From positions 33,737-97,736 of the forward strand of contig NZ_BMEY01000015.1 in the NCBI RefSeq assembly GCF_014637405.1: 64,000 nt of DNA, read 5' to 3'. Positions 53,264-61,960 of the stretch are shown piece after piece (positions within the stretch are counted from its first letter, which is position 1; each line of letters opens with the position of its first letter). Below the pieces are notes generated by a model, which made no database searches, was not told the DNA's origin, and saw only the letters and a list, made by a program, of their open reading frames with translations. The DNA comes from Ornithinibacillus halotolerans. GTDB lineage: Bacteria > Bacillota > Bacilli > Bacillales > Amphibacillaceae. The position numbers were made by a program, and so were the translations under genes.

Positions 53264-54440
53264 GCGATTACACGATTTAAAAGATGAATTTAATAACATT
53301 CCCATTTCCTTTTCAGATACAAACCGAAAGGCAGTGCGTACGAAGATTCAAGAACTAGAAAGAAAGCCGGTTCAAAAGCAAGTCTCTTTGATCCCAAAAG
53401 TTATAACCGGTATGGCCATTTCTGTTGCGGTATTGATTTTTGTTATTACCATTAATAATCAACCGAATTTACTTAATACTACTTCAAATGACAATGCAGC
53501 AGTTGAGGATAGTATAGAAGGTTCGGAAATGGAAATATTCGATGCAGATGAAGATTCTGCTTCTAATTTCGAAGTAATTGAAGAAGAAAAATCAACTGCT
53601 CAGGACAATCTAACTAATTATTCTAGCAATACTTTGTTTAACCCTGAAACCATTCAAGCAAATGGTCGGTATGGCAATATGTTCGTAGAATCAGTTACTG
53701 AGTCCAAAGACTCAACAATCATCTCCTTTACAGGGAGTGGTTCCATTAGCGGACAATTTATTGATGATAATCCATTGAAATTTCTTCCAGATGAGGAATC
53801 ACTATTAGAGCTACCAATTGCTGAAACAGATGTCAATCGAGAAATTTCCTTTTATTTTAAGAATGAAGATTTAGCTCGTTATTATAAAAATAACATGGAA
53901 TCTGCAACAAATGGTGTGGCTAAGTTTGATATTATCAAATTGGAATACCATCATTCCCAGGATATAGGAAGTAAAGTTTACGTAACTATTTTAGATGAAT
54001 ATGGGATTCCTTCTATCTCTTTAACAGAGCATGAGTCAACAATAGAATTATCTGATGAGTTATTAACCATTTATAAACAATATGAGGCTACATTTGATGA
54101 AGAACTGCTAAAGGGACTGAGTCCATTTGACGTCTTTAGACTTCATTATCATGCTATTTTTGAAAATAATCTCGATGTGGAATATGGCCTGTATATTAAA
54201 AATGAGAATTCCATCTATCCAGATAAAGAAGCATTCCTTTCGGAGCGGAGTGATTCTTCAACTGACGAATCTGAAAAACATTATTACAATATGTTAGAAA
54301 TTAATCATTTTGATGAAACATATCTATCCGACAATGAAGCATTGATTCGTTTTACTCTGGATAACCATCATATGGCATTCCGACTTCATAAAGATGAGGA
54401 ACTAGGTGTATGGAAAGTTGGATGGCTAGCATTACAATAA
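53256..54440 (+). CDS. Single-pass membrane protein, probable anti-sigma partner
   Basis: A 394-residue protein. Residues 1-48 are charged and cytosolic, a membrane helix lies at about 50-68 (VITGMAISVAVLIFVITI), then an acidic linker and an extracellular domain. I see no zinc HxxxCxxC motif of the ZAS type. ATG 53256 has AAAGGTGG upstream and overlaps the sigma gene, so the two are co-expressed. A sensor/anti-sigma role follows from the context. No family is recognised for the outer domain. Confidence 0.75.
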   Translation: MDKRLHDLKDEFNNIPISFSDTNRKAVRTKIQELERKPVQKQVSLIPKVITGMAISVAVLIFVITINNQPNLLNTTSNDNAAVEDSIEGSEMEIFDADEDSASNFEVIEEEKSTAQDNLTNYSSNTLFNPETIQANGRYGNMFVESVTESKDSTIISFTGSGSISGQFIDDNPLKFLPDEESLLELPIAETDVNREISFYFKNEDLARYYKNNMESATNGVAKFDIIKLEYHHSQDIGSKVYVTILDEYGIPSISLTEHESTIELSDELLTIYKQYEATFDEELLKGLSPFDVFRLHYHAIFENNLDVEYGLYIKNENSIYPDKEAFLSERSDSSTDESEKHYYNMLEINHFDETYLSDNEALIRFTLDNHHMAFRLHKDEELGVWKVGWLALQ

Positions 54441-54442
54441 GT

Positions 54443-54481
54443 AAAAATCCGTAACCCCAATTTTGGGATTACGGATTTTTT
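54443..54481. terminator. Bidirectional terminator between the ECF operon and the CDGSH gene
   Basis: AAAATCCGTAA / TTACGGATTTT with the loop partly paired (CCC/GGG); T-runs both ways. Confidence 0.9.
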
Positions 54482-54684
54482 CATTCTGCTCGTGGTGCAC
54501 TTTCAAAGTCAATTTTGCGATGAGTACCGTCACAGAATGGTTTTTTAGCTGAATGCCCACAACGACATAGAGAAAAACTCTTTTTCGTCTCAAATACATT
54601 ACCTTCCGCATCAATTAATTCCACATCACCTGTAATACGTAAGGAGCCATTGTCATTTACTTTAATAACAACCTTTTCACTCAT
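54481..54684 (-). CDS. CDGSH iron-sulfur domain protein
   Basis: A 67-residue protein. SLCRCGHSAKKPFCDGTHRKID has the CxC...CDGTH arrangement that holds a 2Fe-2S cluster with three Cys and one His. Small CDGSH proteins are redox-active electron-transfer or sensing proteins. ATG 54684 follows GGAGGGATAAC. An in-frame start ten codons earlier lacks a site. Confidence 0.92.
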   Translation of the reverse strand: MSEKVVIKVNDNGSLRITGDVELIDAEGNVFETKKSFSLCRCGHSAKKPFCDGTHRKIDFESAPRAE

Positions 54685-54749
54685 GTTATCCCTCCTTATA
54701 CGATTAGGAAACATACTATCATTTTACGAGTGTGCATTTCGATTTATGT

Positions 54750-55679
54750 CTAAACAAGTCCTTCAGTAATACGGTTCTTCATCGTACCTATCTTCTCTAT
54801 TTCTAATGTTACAACATCTCCAGGTTGTAGGAATTTAGGATCTTCCATCCCAAAGGCAACCCCCTCAGGAGTGCCTGTCATTATAATATCTCCTGGATTT
54901 AATGTCATGATATTTGATATAAATTCAATTAAATACGGAACATCAAAGATAAATTTATCCGTATTGGATGACTGACGTAGTTCGCCGTTAACATAGCATC
55001 GAACATCAAGCTTACCTGGATCTTCTATTTCATCAGCAGTTACAATCCATGGTCCAATCGGTGTACTTTTATCAACCGATTTTCCTTGTAACCATTGTGG
55101 TGTCCGTTTTTGTAGATCACGTGCAGATATATCGTTACCAATTGTATATCCAGCAATATAATTAAGGGCATCTTCTTTCTTTACTTTAGAAGCTTCCTTC
55201 CCTATAACAACTGTCAGCTCCACTTCATAATCTAGCTTTTCAGTTAGTGGCGTTTTTTCAATATCATCATTGGGTCCTATTAATGCGTTAGCAAACTTAG
55301 CAAAAAGCACCGGAATTTCTGGAATATCACTTTTCATCTCTTGTGCATGCTCTATATAGTTTCTACCGACACAGATAATTTTAGATGGCTCTGGAATTGG
55401 TGTGCCTAAATAAACATCTTCAAGCGATAAGTAGTGTAAGGCATATTGATCATTGTTCTTCAATTGTCTATGTAATTCCTTTGCAACTTCAATTGCTGGA
55501 CTTCCTAATTTATAAAAACTTGTCGGATCAGCTGGGATGATTCCCTCAATCCTTGTCCTATCAACATCAGGATTGACAGCTCGATACGCATCTTGTAAAT
55601 TTATCACATTTTCATCTATAACAATTCCCACTCGTAACGATTCATTAGTATTTTTTAATCGGTAACTTACTAGTTTCAT
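54750..55679 (-). CDS. Fumarylacetoacetate hydrolase (FAH) family protein
   Basis: A 309-residue FAH-family protein. ICVGRNYIEHAQEM near residue 110, LDYEVELTVVIGKEA holding metal-binding Glu residues, and GYTIGNDISARDLQKRTPQW are conserved. Enzymes of this group include acylpyruvases and 5-oxopent-3-ene tricarboxylate or other C-C bond hydrolases or isomerases. The exact substrate cannot be told. A separate gene. Confidence 0.88.
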   Translation of the reverse strand: MKLVSYRLKNTNESLRVGIVIDENVINLQDAYRAVNPDVDRTRIEGIIPADPTSFYKLGSPAIEVAKELHRQLKNNDQYALHYLSLEDVYLGTPIPEPSKIICVGRNYIEHAQEMKSDIPEIPVLFAKFANALIGPNDDIEKTPLTEKLDYEVELTVVIGKEASKVKKEDALNYIAGYTIGNDISARDLQKRTPQWLQGKSVDKSTPIGPWIVTADEIEDPGKLDVRCYVNGELRQSSNTDKFIFDVPYLIEFISNIMTLNPGDIIMTGTPEGVAFGMEDPKFLQPGDVVTLEIEKIGTMKNRITEGLV

Positions 55680-55753
55680 TGCTGCACCTCTATTTACTAT
55701 TTGATACTATTAGTATATAATTTTTCAAAAATTAAGTAAATTATCAGTTGCTA

Positions 55754-56323
55754 TCACTTATTTTCTAAGTATTCACGCCTTAACATTGAATAAACGACTG
55801 TATGATGGAAAACTTCTCCATCAAAGTCTGTATCTCTTAGTACACCTTCCTTGGTAAACCCAAACTTTTCTAGGAGCTTCATGGAGCCAACATTCCCTTC
55901 AAATATATCCCCTACTAATCGGTTGAGTTTCAATGTATCAAAAAAGAACGGTAAAATTGATTGAAGAATCTCTGTCATTACTCCCTTTCTTTGAAAGTCC
56001 TCTCGAATCACCGCACCCATCTCTGCTTTTCGATGCCAAAGATGCAATTTATGCAGACGAAACTGGCCAATAACCTCATTACTTTCTTTATGTACAATAA
56101 CCCATGGAATTTCCTTTTGTTCAGTAAATCTGGTTAAATAAGTAGTGATAAGTAACTTTACATCTTCTTCACCCAAAACAGGGTGGGGAGTGATAAACTT
56201 CATCGTTGTTTTATCACTCAAGATTGGAAATAATGCTTTTGAATCTTCTAATGCTACACCACGTAATAAATAATGGTCGGTTTCTAGAATAGGAATATCT
56301 GTTATAAAATTTTCTTCATACAT
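55754..56323 (-). CDS. GNAT acetyltransferase (RimJ/RimL-like)
   Basis: A 189-residue GNAT. ETDHYLLRGVALEDSKALF, then KAEMGAVIREDFQRKGVMTEIL with the acetyl-CoA loop RxxG near residue 120, and EKFGFTKEGVLRDTDF. Start ATG 56323 has GGAGG eight bases upstream; an upstream frame extends 43 codons without a site. Probably acetylates N-termini or small molecules. Confidence 0.88.
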   Translation of the reverse strand: MYEENFITDIPILETDHYLLRGVALEDSKALFPILSDKTTMKFITPHPVLGEEDVKLLITTYLTRFTEQKEIPWVIVHKESNEVIGQFRLHKLHLWHRKAEMGAVIREDFQRKGVMTEILQSILPFFFDTLKLNRLVGDIFEGNVGSMKLLEKFGFTKEGVLRDTDFDGEVFHHTVVYSMLRREYLENK

Positions 56324-56379
56324 ATTTATTCCTCCGTAAAATGAAAGGGCATGGATTTTGTTCCACACCCTAACTCCAA

Positions 56380-56799
56380 TTAATTTTCGGTTGTTGATAC
56401 TTTCCACAATATACCAAAACGGTCTTGAACTTGTCCATATAGTGGGCTCCAAAATGTTTCTTGTAATGGCATTTCAACTTCTCCGCCTTGCTCAAGTTTG
56501 GCAAAAACAGCTTTTGTATTATCGGCCCCTTTAATCATGATTGCAATGGATAGATGATTTCCTACTTGATATGGCCTCCCCGGAAAGTTATCGGATATCA
56601 TTAGTACCGACCCACCGATTTTTAGATGCGCATGAAGTACCATATCCTTTGCTTCCTCGGGCAGAGAATGACCCTCCATAGGATTTTCCCCAAATGTCTG
56701 AAAACTAATTAACTCTGCTTGGAGAACATCTTTATAAAATTCTACTGCTTCTTGGCCATTTCCATTTGTTACTAAATAAGGACTAATCTCTTGGATCAA
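56380..56799 (-). CDS. VOC / PhnB-like glyoxalase-fold protein
   Basis: A 139-residue vicinal-oxygen-chelate protein. It starts IQEISPYLVTNGNGQEAVEFY and ends SPLYGQVQDRFGILWKVS, typical of PhnB-like members. I use TTG 56799 behind GAGGTGG; a GTG three codons earlier lacks a spaced site. Its function is unknown. It lies next to the GNAT gene in the same direction. Confidence 0.85.
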   Translation of the reverse strand: MIQEISPYLVTNGNGQEAVEFYKDVLQAELISFQTFGENPMEGHSLPEEAKDMVLHAHLKIGGSVLMISDNFPGRPYQVGNHLSIAIMIKGADNTKAVFAKLEQGGEVEMPLQETFWSPLYGQVQDRFGILWKVSTTEN

Positions 56800-56870
56800 T
56801 TGTTCCACCTCAAATAATTCATTTTATTTATTATGAGGGTTACCATATTGATAGAATTTTAGTCAAAATG

Positions 56871-56900
56871 AAGGAGCAGCCGATATGGCTACTCCTTTTT
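56871..56900 (-). terminator. Terminator after the DJ-1/PfpI gene
   Basis: GGAGTAGCC / GGCTGCTCC on the minus strand with a 5-base loop; T-rich afterwards. Confidence 0.75.
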
Positions 56901-56904
56901 AATA

Positions 56905-57471
56905 TTAAGCTTCTACCTTGGCCCCATTAACTTGTTTTACAAATTCTTTCATTAATCCAGGTAAATCTGGCCATGCATGACCAGAGATTAAGTTGCGATC
57001 AACATGATTCGGCTCTGATACATACGTGGAACCAAGTGCTTCCACTTCTGGCTTACAAGCAATGTAAGCTGTTAGCTGACGGTCTTTCATATGTTCACGT
57101 ACAGTAGTTAGTACTTGAGCTGCGTGACATACTGCAGCAATTGGCTTATCTGCTTCAAAGAAGTGACTCACAATGGCTGGAACATGTTCATTCAACCGCA
57201 TATGTTCTGGTGCTCTACCACCAGGAATAATTAACCCATCGTAGTCTTCTGGATTGATATCAGCGAAACTTGCAGACGCCTCAATCAAATACCCTTCCTT
57301 TTCTGTGTATGTTTCCCAACCGATGAAGTCATGTACAACAGTATGTAGTTTCTTAGGTGATGATGCAGCAATTGTTGTTTCAAAGCCTTCCTCTAGACAA
57401 CGAAAGTAAGGATAATAGATTTCTAAGGCTTCCACTGCATCTCCAGCTAGAATTAATACTTTTTTGGACAT
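56905..57471 (-). CDS. DJ-1/PfpI family protein
   Basis: A 188-residue PfpI-type protein. VLILAGDAVEALEIYYP at the start, DYDGLIIPGGRAPEHMR with the Glu-containing loop, and AAVCHAAQVLTT holding the nucleophile Cys-His. Proteins of this class are deglycases, chaperones or proteases; the activity here is unknown. ATG 57471 follows GAGGAGG; the frame extends 24 codons upstream without a site. Confidence 0.88.
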   Translation of the reverse strand: MSKKVLILAGDAVEALEIYYPYFRCLEEGFETTIAASSPKKLHTVVHDFIGWETYTEKEGYLIEASASFADINPEDYDGLIIPGGRAPEHMRLNEHVPAIVSHFFEADKPIAAVCHAAQVLTTVREHMKDRQLTAYIACKPEVEALGSTYVSEPNHVDRNLISGHAWPDLPGLMKEFVKQVNGAKVEA

Positions 57472-57624
57472 ATATACTCCTCCTCTTTTTAATATTAACA
57501 GCTCTAATACTATATTCGATGAGTATGTTAAATATCCTTCCAAATTTTAGGTATTTACATAAACTTAAAGAAGTTCGACTATCTTCGGGCTGGGTAGTCC
57601 CCTCTTTCCTGAAAAACATGGTAA

Positions 57625-58149
57625 TTAACTTATTAACCATTTTGCGAAATCATATAAACGTTCAAATTCCATATCTGCATTTGTATTCGATTTTTCCCGT
57701 TTACCAACTAAGACCGTCTTCACACCAGCAGCTTTACCTGCTTCAATATCTGGGTCCCGATCTCCTACCATATAACTGTTTTCTAAATTTACATCATGTC
57801 TCTTCGCTAAATCAACAATCATTTGTGGCTCTGGTTTTCGACAAGCGCATCCTGCATGTGGCTTATGCGGACAATAGGCAATGTCATCAATAAAGGCACC
57901 GTATTTCTCTAGTTCATGTTTCATTTTCCCATGTACCCTTTCGAGTTCTTTCTCTTTCATATAACCTAAGCCAATCCCCCCTTGATTTGTCACAACAAAG
58001 ACTTTGTACTCTGCATCGTTTAACAATTTAATGGCTTCGCCTACTTTTTCAAGCAAATAAAAATCACTCGGTTTATTTACAAACTTCACTCGCTTAGTTA
58101 ATACCTCGTTTATCACACCATCACGATCTAAAAAGATTCCTGCTTTCAT
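57625..58149 (-). CDS. HAD-family D-glycero-D-manno-heptose-bisphosphate phosphatase-like protein
   Basis: A 174-residue HAD phosphatase. FLDRDGVINEV is motif I; FVVTNQGGIGLGYM motif II; CPHKPHAGCACRKPEP a GmhB-type zinc-binding loop; MVGDRDPDIEAGKAAG motif IV. E. coli GmhB acts in LPS heptose synthesis, but in a Gram-positive the substrate may be another sugar bisphosphate or histidinol-like phosphate. ATG follows AGGTAATAC with RBS GGAGG. Confidence 0.88.
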   Translation of the reverse strand: MKAGIFLDRDGVINEVLTKRVKFVNKPSDFYLLEKVGEAIKLLNDAEYKVFVVTNQGGIGLGYMKEKELERVHGKMKHELEKYGAFIDDIAYCPHKPHAGCACRKPEPQMIVDLAKRHDVNLENSYMVGDRDPDIEAGKAAGVKTVLVGKREKSNTNADMEFERLYDFAKWLIS

Positions 58150-58305
58150 CTTGTATTACCTCCTTATATCTACATAACTAGTATTCCCAACCTAATCCAG
58201 TTTCTTCATTGACATAATTTTTAAAGAAATGTAAGTTCAATATAACTATTGTACATAATGAAGCTATTCATTTTATGTTACTAGTAAATATGAGGAGTGT
58301 ACTTA

Positions 58306-58959
58306 ATGTCTGTAATTGATAAGCTTAAACTAACAAAATATATTCAAATGACTGTCATCAACGAACCTAATGATTATTCCGTATTTGACGGATTTCCAAC
58401 TGAACTATCAGAGAATCATGATGCTATCTTTATTTTTGTAGAGACATTAGATGAAATGAAAACAAAAGTTAACCAAATTATTACAAGCAAGGAAGTACTA
58501 AAAGAGAAAGGATATCTTTTTTTCGCTTATCCTAAAAAAGGAAATAAACGCTACGAAACGTTTGTTCACCGTGATGATATCTTTCCTGCTCTACATGTTG
58601 ATGAAGATGGTTATGTGAATGGTAGTGATATTAAGTTCTCCCGAATGGTAAGTATGGATGATGTGTTCACCGTTGTTGGCTTAAAGCACGAGAAAAAGAA
58701 AGAAAAGAAAACAACTCCAGCAAGTCAGTGTGTAGCTGATTACGAAGGAAAAGAACCAGATATAGAGATGCTGCTAGTTAACCACTCTAAGGAATTAAAA
58801 TTCTACCAAAGTCTCACACCAGGGTATCGCAGAGATTGGGCACGCTATATCTTTTCTGCTAAACAGCAAAAAACGAGAGATAAACGAGCCGAACAAATGA
58901 TTGATATATTATCACAAGGCTATAAAACGATGGATCTGTATCGAATGAAGAAGAAATAA
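58306..58959 (+). CDS. YdeI/OmpD-associated family protein
   Basis: A 217-residue protein. IQMTVINEPNDYSVFDGFP is near the start, and the end shows the YdeI signature: FYQSLTPGYRRDWARYIFSA and KQQKTRDKRAEQMIDILSQG. The middle contains a lysine-rich linker (KHEKKKEKKTTPAS). ATG 58306 lies eight bases after GAGGAG. Function is poorly defined in this family; homologues are linked to stress or peptide resistance. Confidence 0.85.
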   Translation: MSVIDKLKLTKYIQMTVINEPNDYSVFDGFPTELSENHDAIFIFVETLDEMKTKVNQIITSKEVLKEKGYLFFAYPKKGNKRYETFVHRDDIFPALHVDEDGYVNGSDIKFSRMVSMDDVFTVVGLKHEKKKEKKTTPASQCVADYEGKEPDIEMLLVNHSKELKFYQSLTPGYRRDWARYIFSAKQQKTRDKRAEQMIDILSQGYKTMDLYRMKKK

Positions 58960-59019
58960 GCATTTGGCTGTAATGAGTGCTCTTATTGGTGGAATATCTC
59001 ATTCAAAGAGCACTTATAT

Positions 59020-59556
59020 TAATTATGAATGACGGTTGACGATGGATTTCCTAGGTAACGGGCACTCATCTCCACTATGAGTGACGGTTGACCATGGATT
59101 TTCTTTGTAACGGGCACTCATCTCTGCCATGAGTGACAGTTGACCATGGATTTCCTAGGTAACGGGCACTCATCTCCACTATGAATGACGGTTGACCATG
59201 GATTTTCTTTGTAACGGGCACTCATCTCCACTATGAGTGACGGTTGACCATGGATTTTCTTTGTAACGGGCACTCATCTCCACTATGAGTGACGGTTGAC
59301 CATGGATTTTCTTTGCTAAGGTCACTCATCTCTGCCATGAGTGACAGTTGACGATGAATTTCTAATGCAACGGGCACTCATCTCCACTATGAGTGACGGT
59401 TGACGATGGATTTTCATTGCTACGGGCACTCATTTCCAACATGAGTGACGCTCGATCCACAAACTTCAATGCAACGGGCACTCATCTCTGCCATGAGTGA
59501 CCCTCGATCCACAAACTTCAATACAACAGGCACTCACCACAACAATGAGTGCCTTT
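59020..59556. repeat. Tandem array B': eleven units of exactly 52 bp
   Basis: Units are at 59024, 59076, 59128, 59180, 59232, 59284, 59336, 59388, 59440, 59492 and 59544, all 52 bp apart. A typical unit is ATGAGTGACGGTTGACC, then ATGGATTTTCTTTGT, then AACGGGCACTCATCTCC. The arms CACTCAT and ATGAGTG face each other across the junction. Related to array B. It fills most of the gap between the YdeI-like gene and guaC. Confidence 0.95.
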
Positions 59557-59675
59557 TACTATAAGAAAAACAATAGATCAGTTAGTTAACATAAAAAAAA
59601 TATTATATTTAATGGCTTCAACCTACGTTAAAACTATTATTCTAACAGCATTTAGTATATCCTTATAAACTATAT

Positions 59676-59750
59676 TTGACACACTAAACAAAATGTAGTA
59701 AATTAGCTAATGGCGAACGATTTATGTTCACTATAAATAAAATATTCGTG
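59676..59750 (+). promoter_or_regulatory. guaC promoter with PurBox-like flanking sites
   Basis: TTGACA (59676-59681), 17-bp spacer, TAAATT (59699-59704) is a good sigma-A promoter. Just downstream, GGCGAACGAT (59712-) and an inverted AATATTCGTG (59741-59750) resemble a pair of PurR half-sites. The promoter is solid; the PurR reading is tentative. I see no purine riboswitch. Confidence 0.6.
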
Positions 59751-59766
59751 TTTAGGGGTGCAAATT

Positions 59767-60750
59767 ATGGAAAACGTATTTGATTACGAAGATATTCAGT
59801 TAATTCCTGCAAAATGTATTGTGAAAAGCCGTTCTGAATGTGATACATCAGTTACATTTGGTGGCCGAAAATTTAAATTACCGGTTGTTCCAGCAAACAT
59901 GCAAACAATCATTGATGAAAAAATTGCATTGCAATTAGCTGAAGATGGATATTTTTACATCATGCATCGTTTCCAGCCCGAAAAGCGTATTGATTTTATA
60001 AAGGATATGCAAGAACGTGGATTATACGCGTCCATTAGTGTTGGTGTTAAAGAAGAAGAATATAGATTTGTCGAAGAGTTAGCAGAAGAAAATCTAACTC
60101 CTGAATATATAACTATTGATATTGCTCACGGTCATTCTAATCAAGTTATTGAAATGATCCAACATATTAAGAAACATCTACCAAATAGCTTTGTTATTGC
60201 TGGTAATGTTGGTACTCCTGAAGCAGTCCGTGAATTAGAAAATGCTGGTGCGGATGCAACAAAAGTAGGTATCGGACCAGGTAAAGTATGTATTACGAAA
60301 ATTAAAACTGGATTTGGAACTGGCGGTTGGCAATTAGCAGCATTACGCTGGTGTGCAAAAGCTGCAAGTAAACCAATTATTGCGGATGGCGGCATCCGTA
60401 CACATGGCGATATTGCAAAATCTGTTCGTTTTGGTGCTTCAATGGTAATGATTGGATCACTTTTTGCAGGTCATGAAGAATCTCCAGGAGAAACAGTTGA
60501 AAAAGACGGTAAACTATTTAAAGAATACTTTGGCTCTGCATCTGAATTCCAAAAAGGAGAAAGAAAGAATGTGGAAGGTAAAAAGATGCTTGTGGAGCAT
60601 AGAGGTGCATTGAAAGATACGTTAACGGAAATGGAACAAGACTTACAATCATCCATCTCTTACGCAGGTGGTAATAAACTTGATGCTATCCGTAATGTAG
60701 ACTATGTTGTTGTCAAGAATTCTATTTTTAACGGAGACAAAGTTTACTAA
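59767..60750 (+). CDS. guaC: GMP reductase
   Basis: A 327-residue IMPDH/GMPR barrel. [21 protein letters not shown] opens the protein, [13 protein letters not shown] signature is seen as [20 protein letters not shown] with the active-site Cys near residue 175, and [18 protein letters not shown] is the GMPR-specific segment. It turns GMP into IMP with NADPH. ATG 59767 follows AGGGGTG by six bases; upstream frames are extensions. No CBS domain is present, which separates it from IMPDH. Confidence 0.95.
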   Translation: MENVFDYEDIQLIPAKCIVKSRSECDTSVTFGGRKFKLPVVPANMQTIIDEKIALQLAEDGYFYIMHRFQPEKRIDFIKDMQERGLYASISVGVKEEEYRFVEELAEENLTPEYITIDIAHGHSNQVIEMIQHIKKHLPNSFVIAGNVGTPEAVRELENAGADATKVGIGPGKVCITKIKTGFGTGGWQLAALRWCAKAASKPIIADGGIRTHGDIAKSVRFGASMVMIGSLFAGHEESPGETVEKDGKLFKEYFGSASEFQKGERKNVEGKKMLVEHRGALKDTLTEMEQDLQSSISYAGGNKLDAIRNVDYVVVKNSIFNGDKVY

Positions 60751-60757
60751 ATATAGC

Positions 60758-60792
60758 AAAAGGTGAGTACAAAATTGTACTCACCTTTTTTA
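60758..60792. terminator. Bidirectional terminator between guaC and spx
   Basis: AAAAGGTGAGTAC / GTACTCACCTTTT with 6-base loop AAAATT, T-run. Confidence 0.95.
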
Positions 60793-61185
60793 ATCAACCA
60801 TTTTCTGTAGTTGATGCAACTGGAATGTGCGAACCGATCTTGGTAAGAAGCGACGAATCTCATCTTCGTTATAACCCACTTGAAGACGTTTTTCATCAAT
60901 AATAATCGGTCTTCTTAATAAACCAGGATTTTCTTGGATTAGTTGATAGAGCTCCTTCATTGGAAGCTGTTCAATATCAACATCAATTTCCTTGAAAACC
61001 TTAGAACGTTCAGAAATAATTTCTTCTGTACCATCTTCAGTTAAACGTAATATCCCTTTAATTTCCTCGAATGATAGCGGTTCCGAAAAAATATTACGTT
61101 CTTTGTATGGTATGTTATTCGCCTGGAACCATGCTTTTGCCTTTCTACAGGATGTACAACTTGGTGTAACGTATAGTGTTACCAT
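60790..61185 (-). CDS. spx: Redox-sensing RNA polymerase-binding regulator Spx
   Basis: A 131-residue ArsC-fold protein. CTSC at residues 10-13 is the thiol switch; [37 protein letters not shown] and [11 protein letters not shown] match Spx. It binds the RNA polymerase alpha subunit C-terminal domain in thiol stress, and is degraded by ClpXP. ATG 61185 follows AAGGAAG; a frame extension of 21 codons upstream is spurious. Convergent with guaC. Confidence 0.95.
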   Translation of the reverse strand: MVTLYVTPSCTSCRKAKAWFQANNIPYKERNIFSEPLSFEEIKGILRLTEDGTEEIISERSKVFKEIDVDIEQLPMKELYQLIQENPGLLRRPIIIDEKRLQVGYNEDEIRRFLPRSVRTFQLHQLQKMVD

Positions 61186-61461
61186 GTAATTACTTCCTTT
61201 CTCTCTAGAAGAGATCTGACAAACACATCGACAGATACTTAGACTCATGTATTCCCAAAAAATTATATATTTAATTATCCTTAATTCAATATAATTTTAT
61301 TACAGCTAGGGATTAGTGTCAACATCATCCCTTGACTCTATTATCATTATACCATTATAAAACCTATGTTTGCTATAGTTTTTCAAAAATTAAATCCTTT
61401 GCCTATTTCTAATAAAAACTTCAAACACACAATAGAAAGTTTACCCAAAAATGTTTAAAAA
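61186..61461. other. AT-rich intergenic region upstream of spx
   Basis: A 276-bp AT-rich region with the ATTATCATTATACCATTAT tract. Spx promoters presumably lie here. I see no gene, RNA or strong hairpin. Confidence 0.4.
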
Positions 61462-61866
61462 TTATGCACTAAGTTTTGAATTGATATGATTATAGATATC
61501 TTTTAAGGGATAACCATGCATGCCGCTAATAATGAGCCTTCCCTTATTATAGGAAATACGTATTCCATTTTTCATTAACGTAATTTTCTTTATTTCTTCT
61601 AGCCTGATAACCTTTGGTTTCTTGCTTTCCACGACATGAATTGCTTCATTGGTAACAACAATCTTCTTAACAGGTTGAGTGAGATAAACAAGAGGTACTC
61701 CAATAAGTCCACCTGCTGCCCCTCCACCCAATGCAAATAAAAAGGCATTCATTATTTGGAAGCCATCCCCTTGTGTTACAATACCAACAATGAATGCAAG
61801 TAACGAAATTATTGCCCCGACAATAATCATCTTCTTATATTTATTTTTATTACCTAAATACTCCAT
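61462..61866 (-). CDS. Small two-helix membrane protein of unknown function
   Basis: A 134-residue protein with two hydrophobic helices at residues about 13-30 (IIVGAIISLLAFIVGIV) and 38-62 (NAFLFALGGGAAGGLIGVPLV), then a cytosolic beta-rich domain (VVTNEAIHVVESKKPKVIRL, GIRISYNKGRLIIS) that resembles PH-like small domains. RBS AAGGAG. No named family. Confidence 0.7.
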   Translation of the reverse strand: MEYLGNKNKYKKMIIVGAIISLLAFIVGIVTQGDGFQIMNAFLFALGGGAAGGLIGVPLVYLTQPVKKIVVTNEAIHVVESKKPKVIRLEEIKKITLMKNGIRISYNKGRLIISGMHGYPLKDIYNHINSKLSA

Positions 61867-61960
61867 TACCTTACGCTCCTTATTAAATACTTATAAAGTA
61901 AGTGTACCAAAGGTATTAGGAGTGACAATGGTAGTAAAGTTCTATTTATTAGCTTTTTTC

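Noticed and set aside
57625..58149. Evidence for lipopolysaccharide heptose synthesis
   Set aside because: A lone GmhB-like HAD phosphatase is common in Gram-positives, and no other heptose genes are present.
59560..59766. Purine riboswitch before guaC
   Set aside because: I could not find the conserved junction or loop sequences of a purine aptamer; a plain promoter with PurBox-like sites explains the region.
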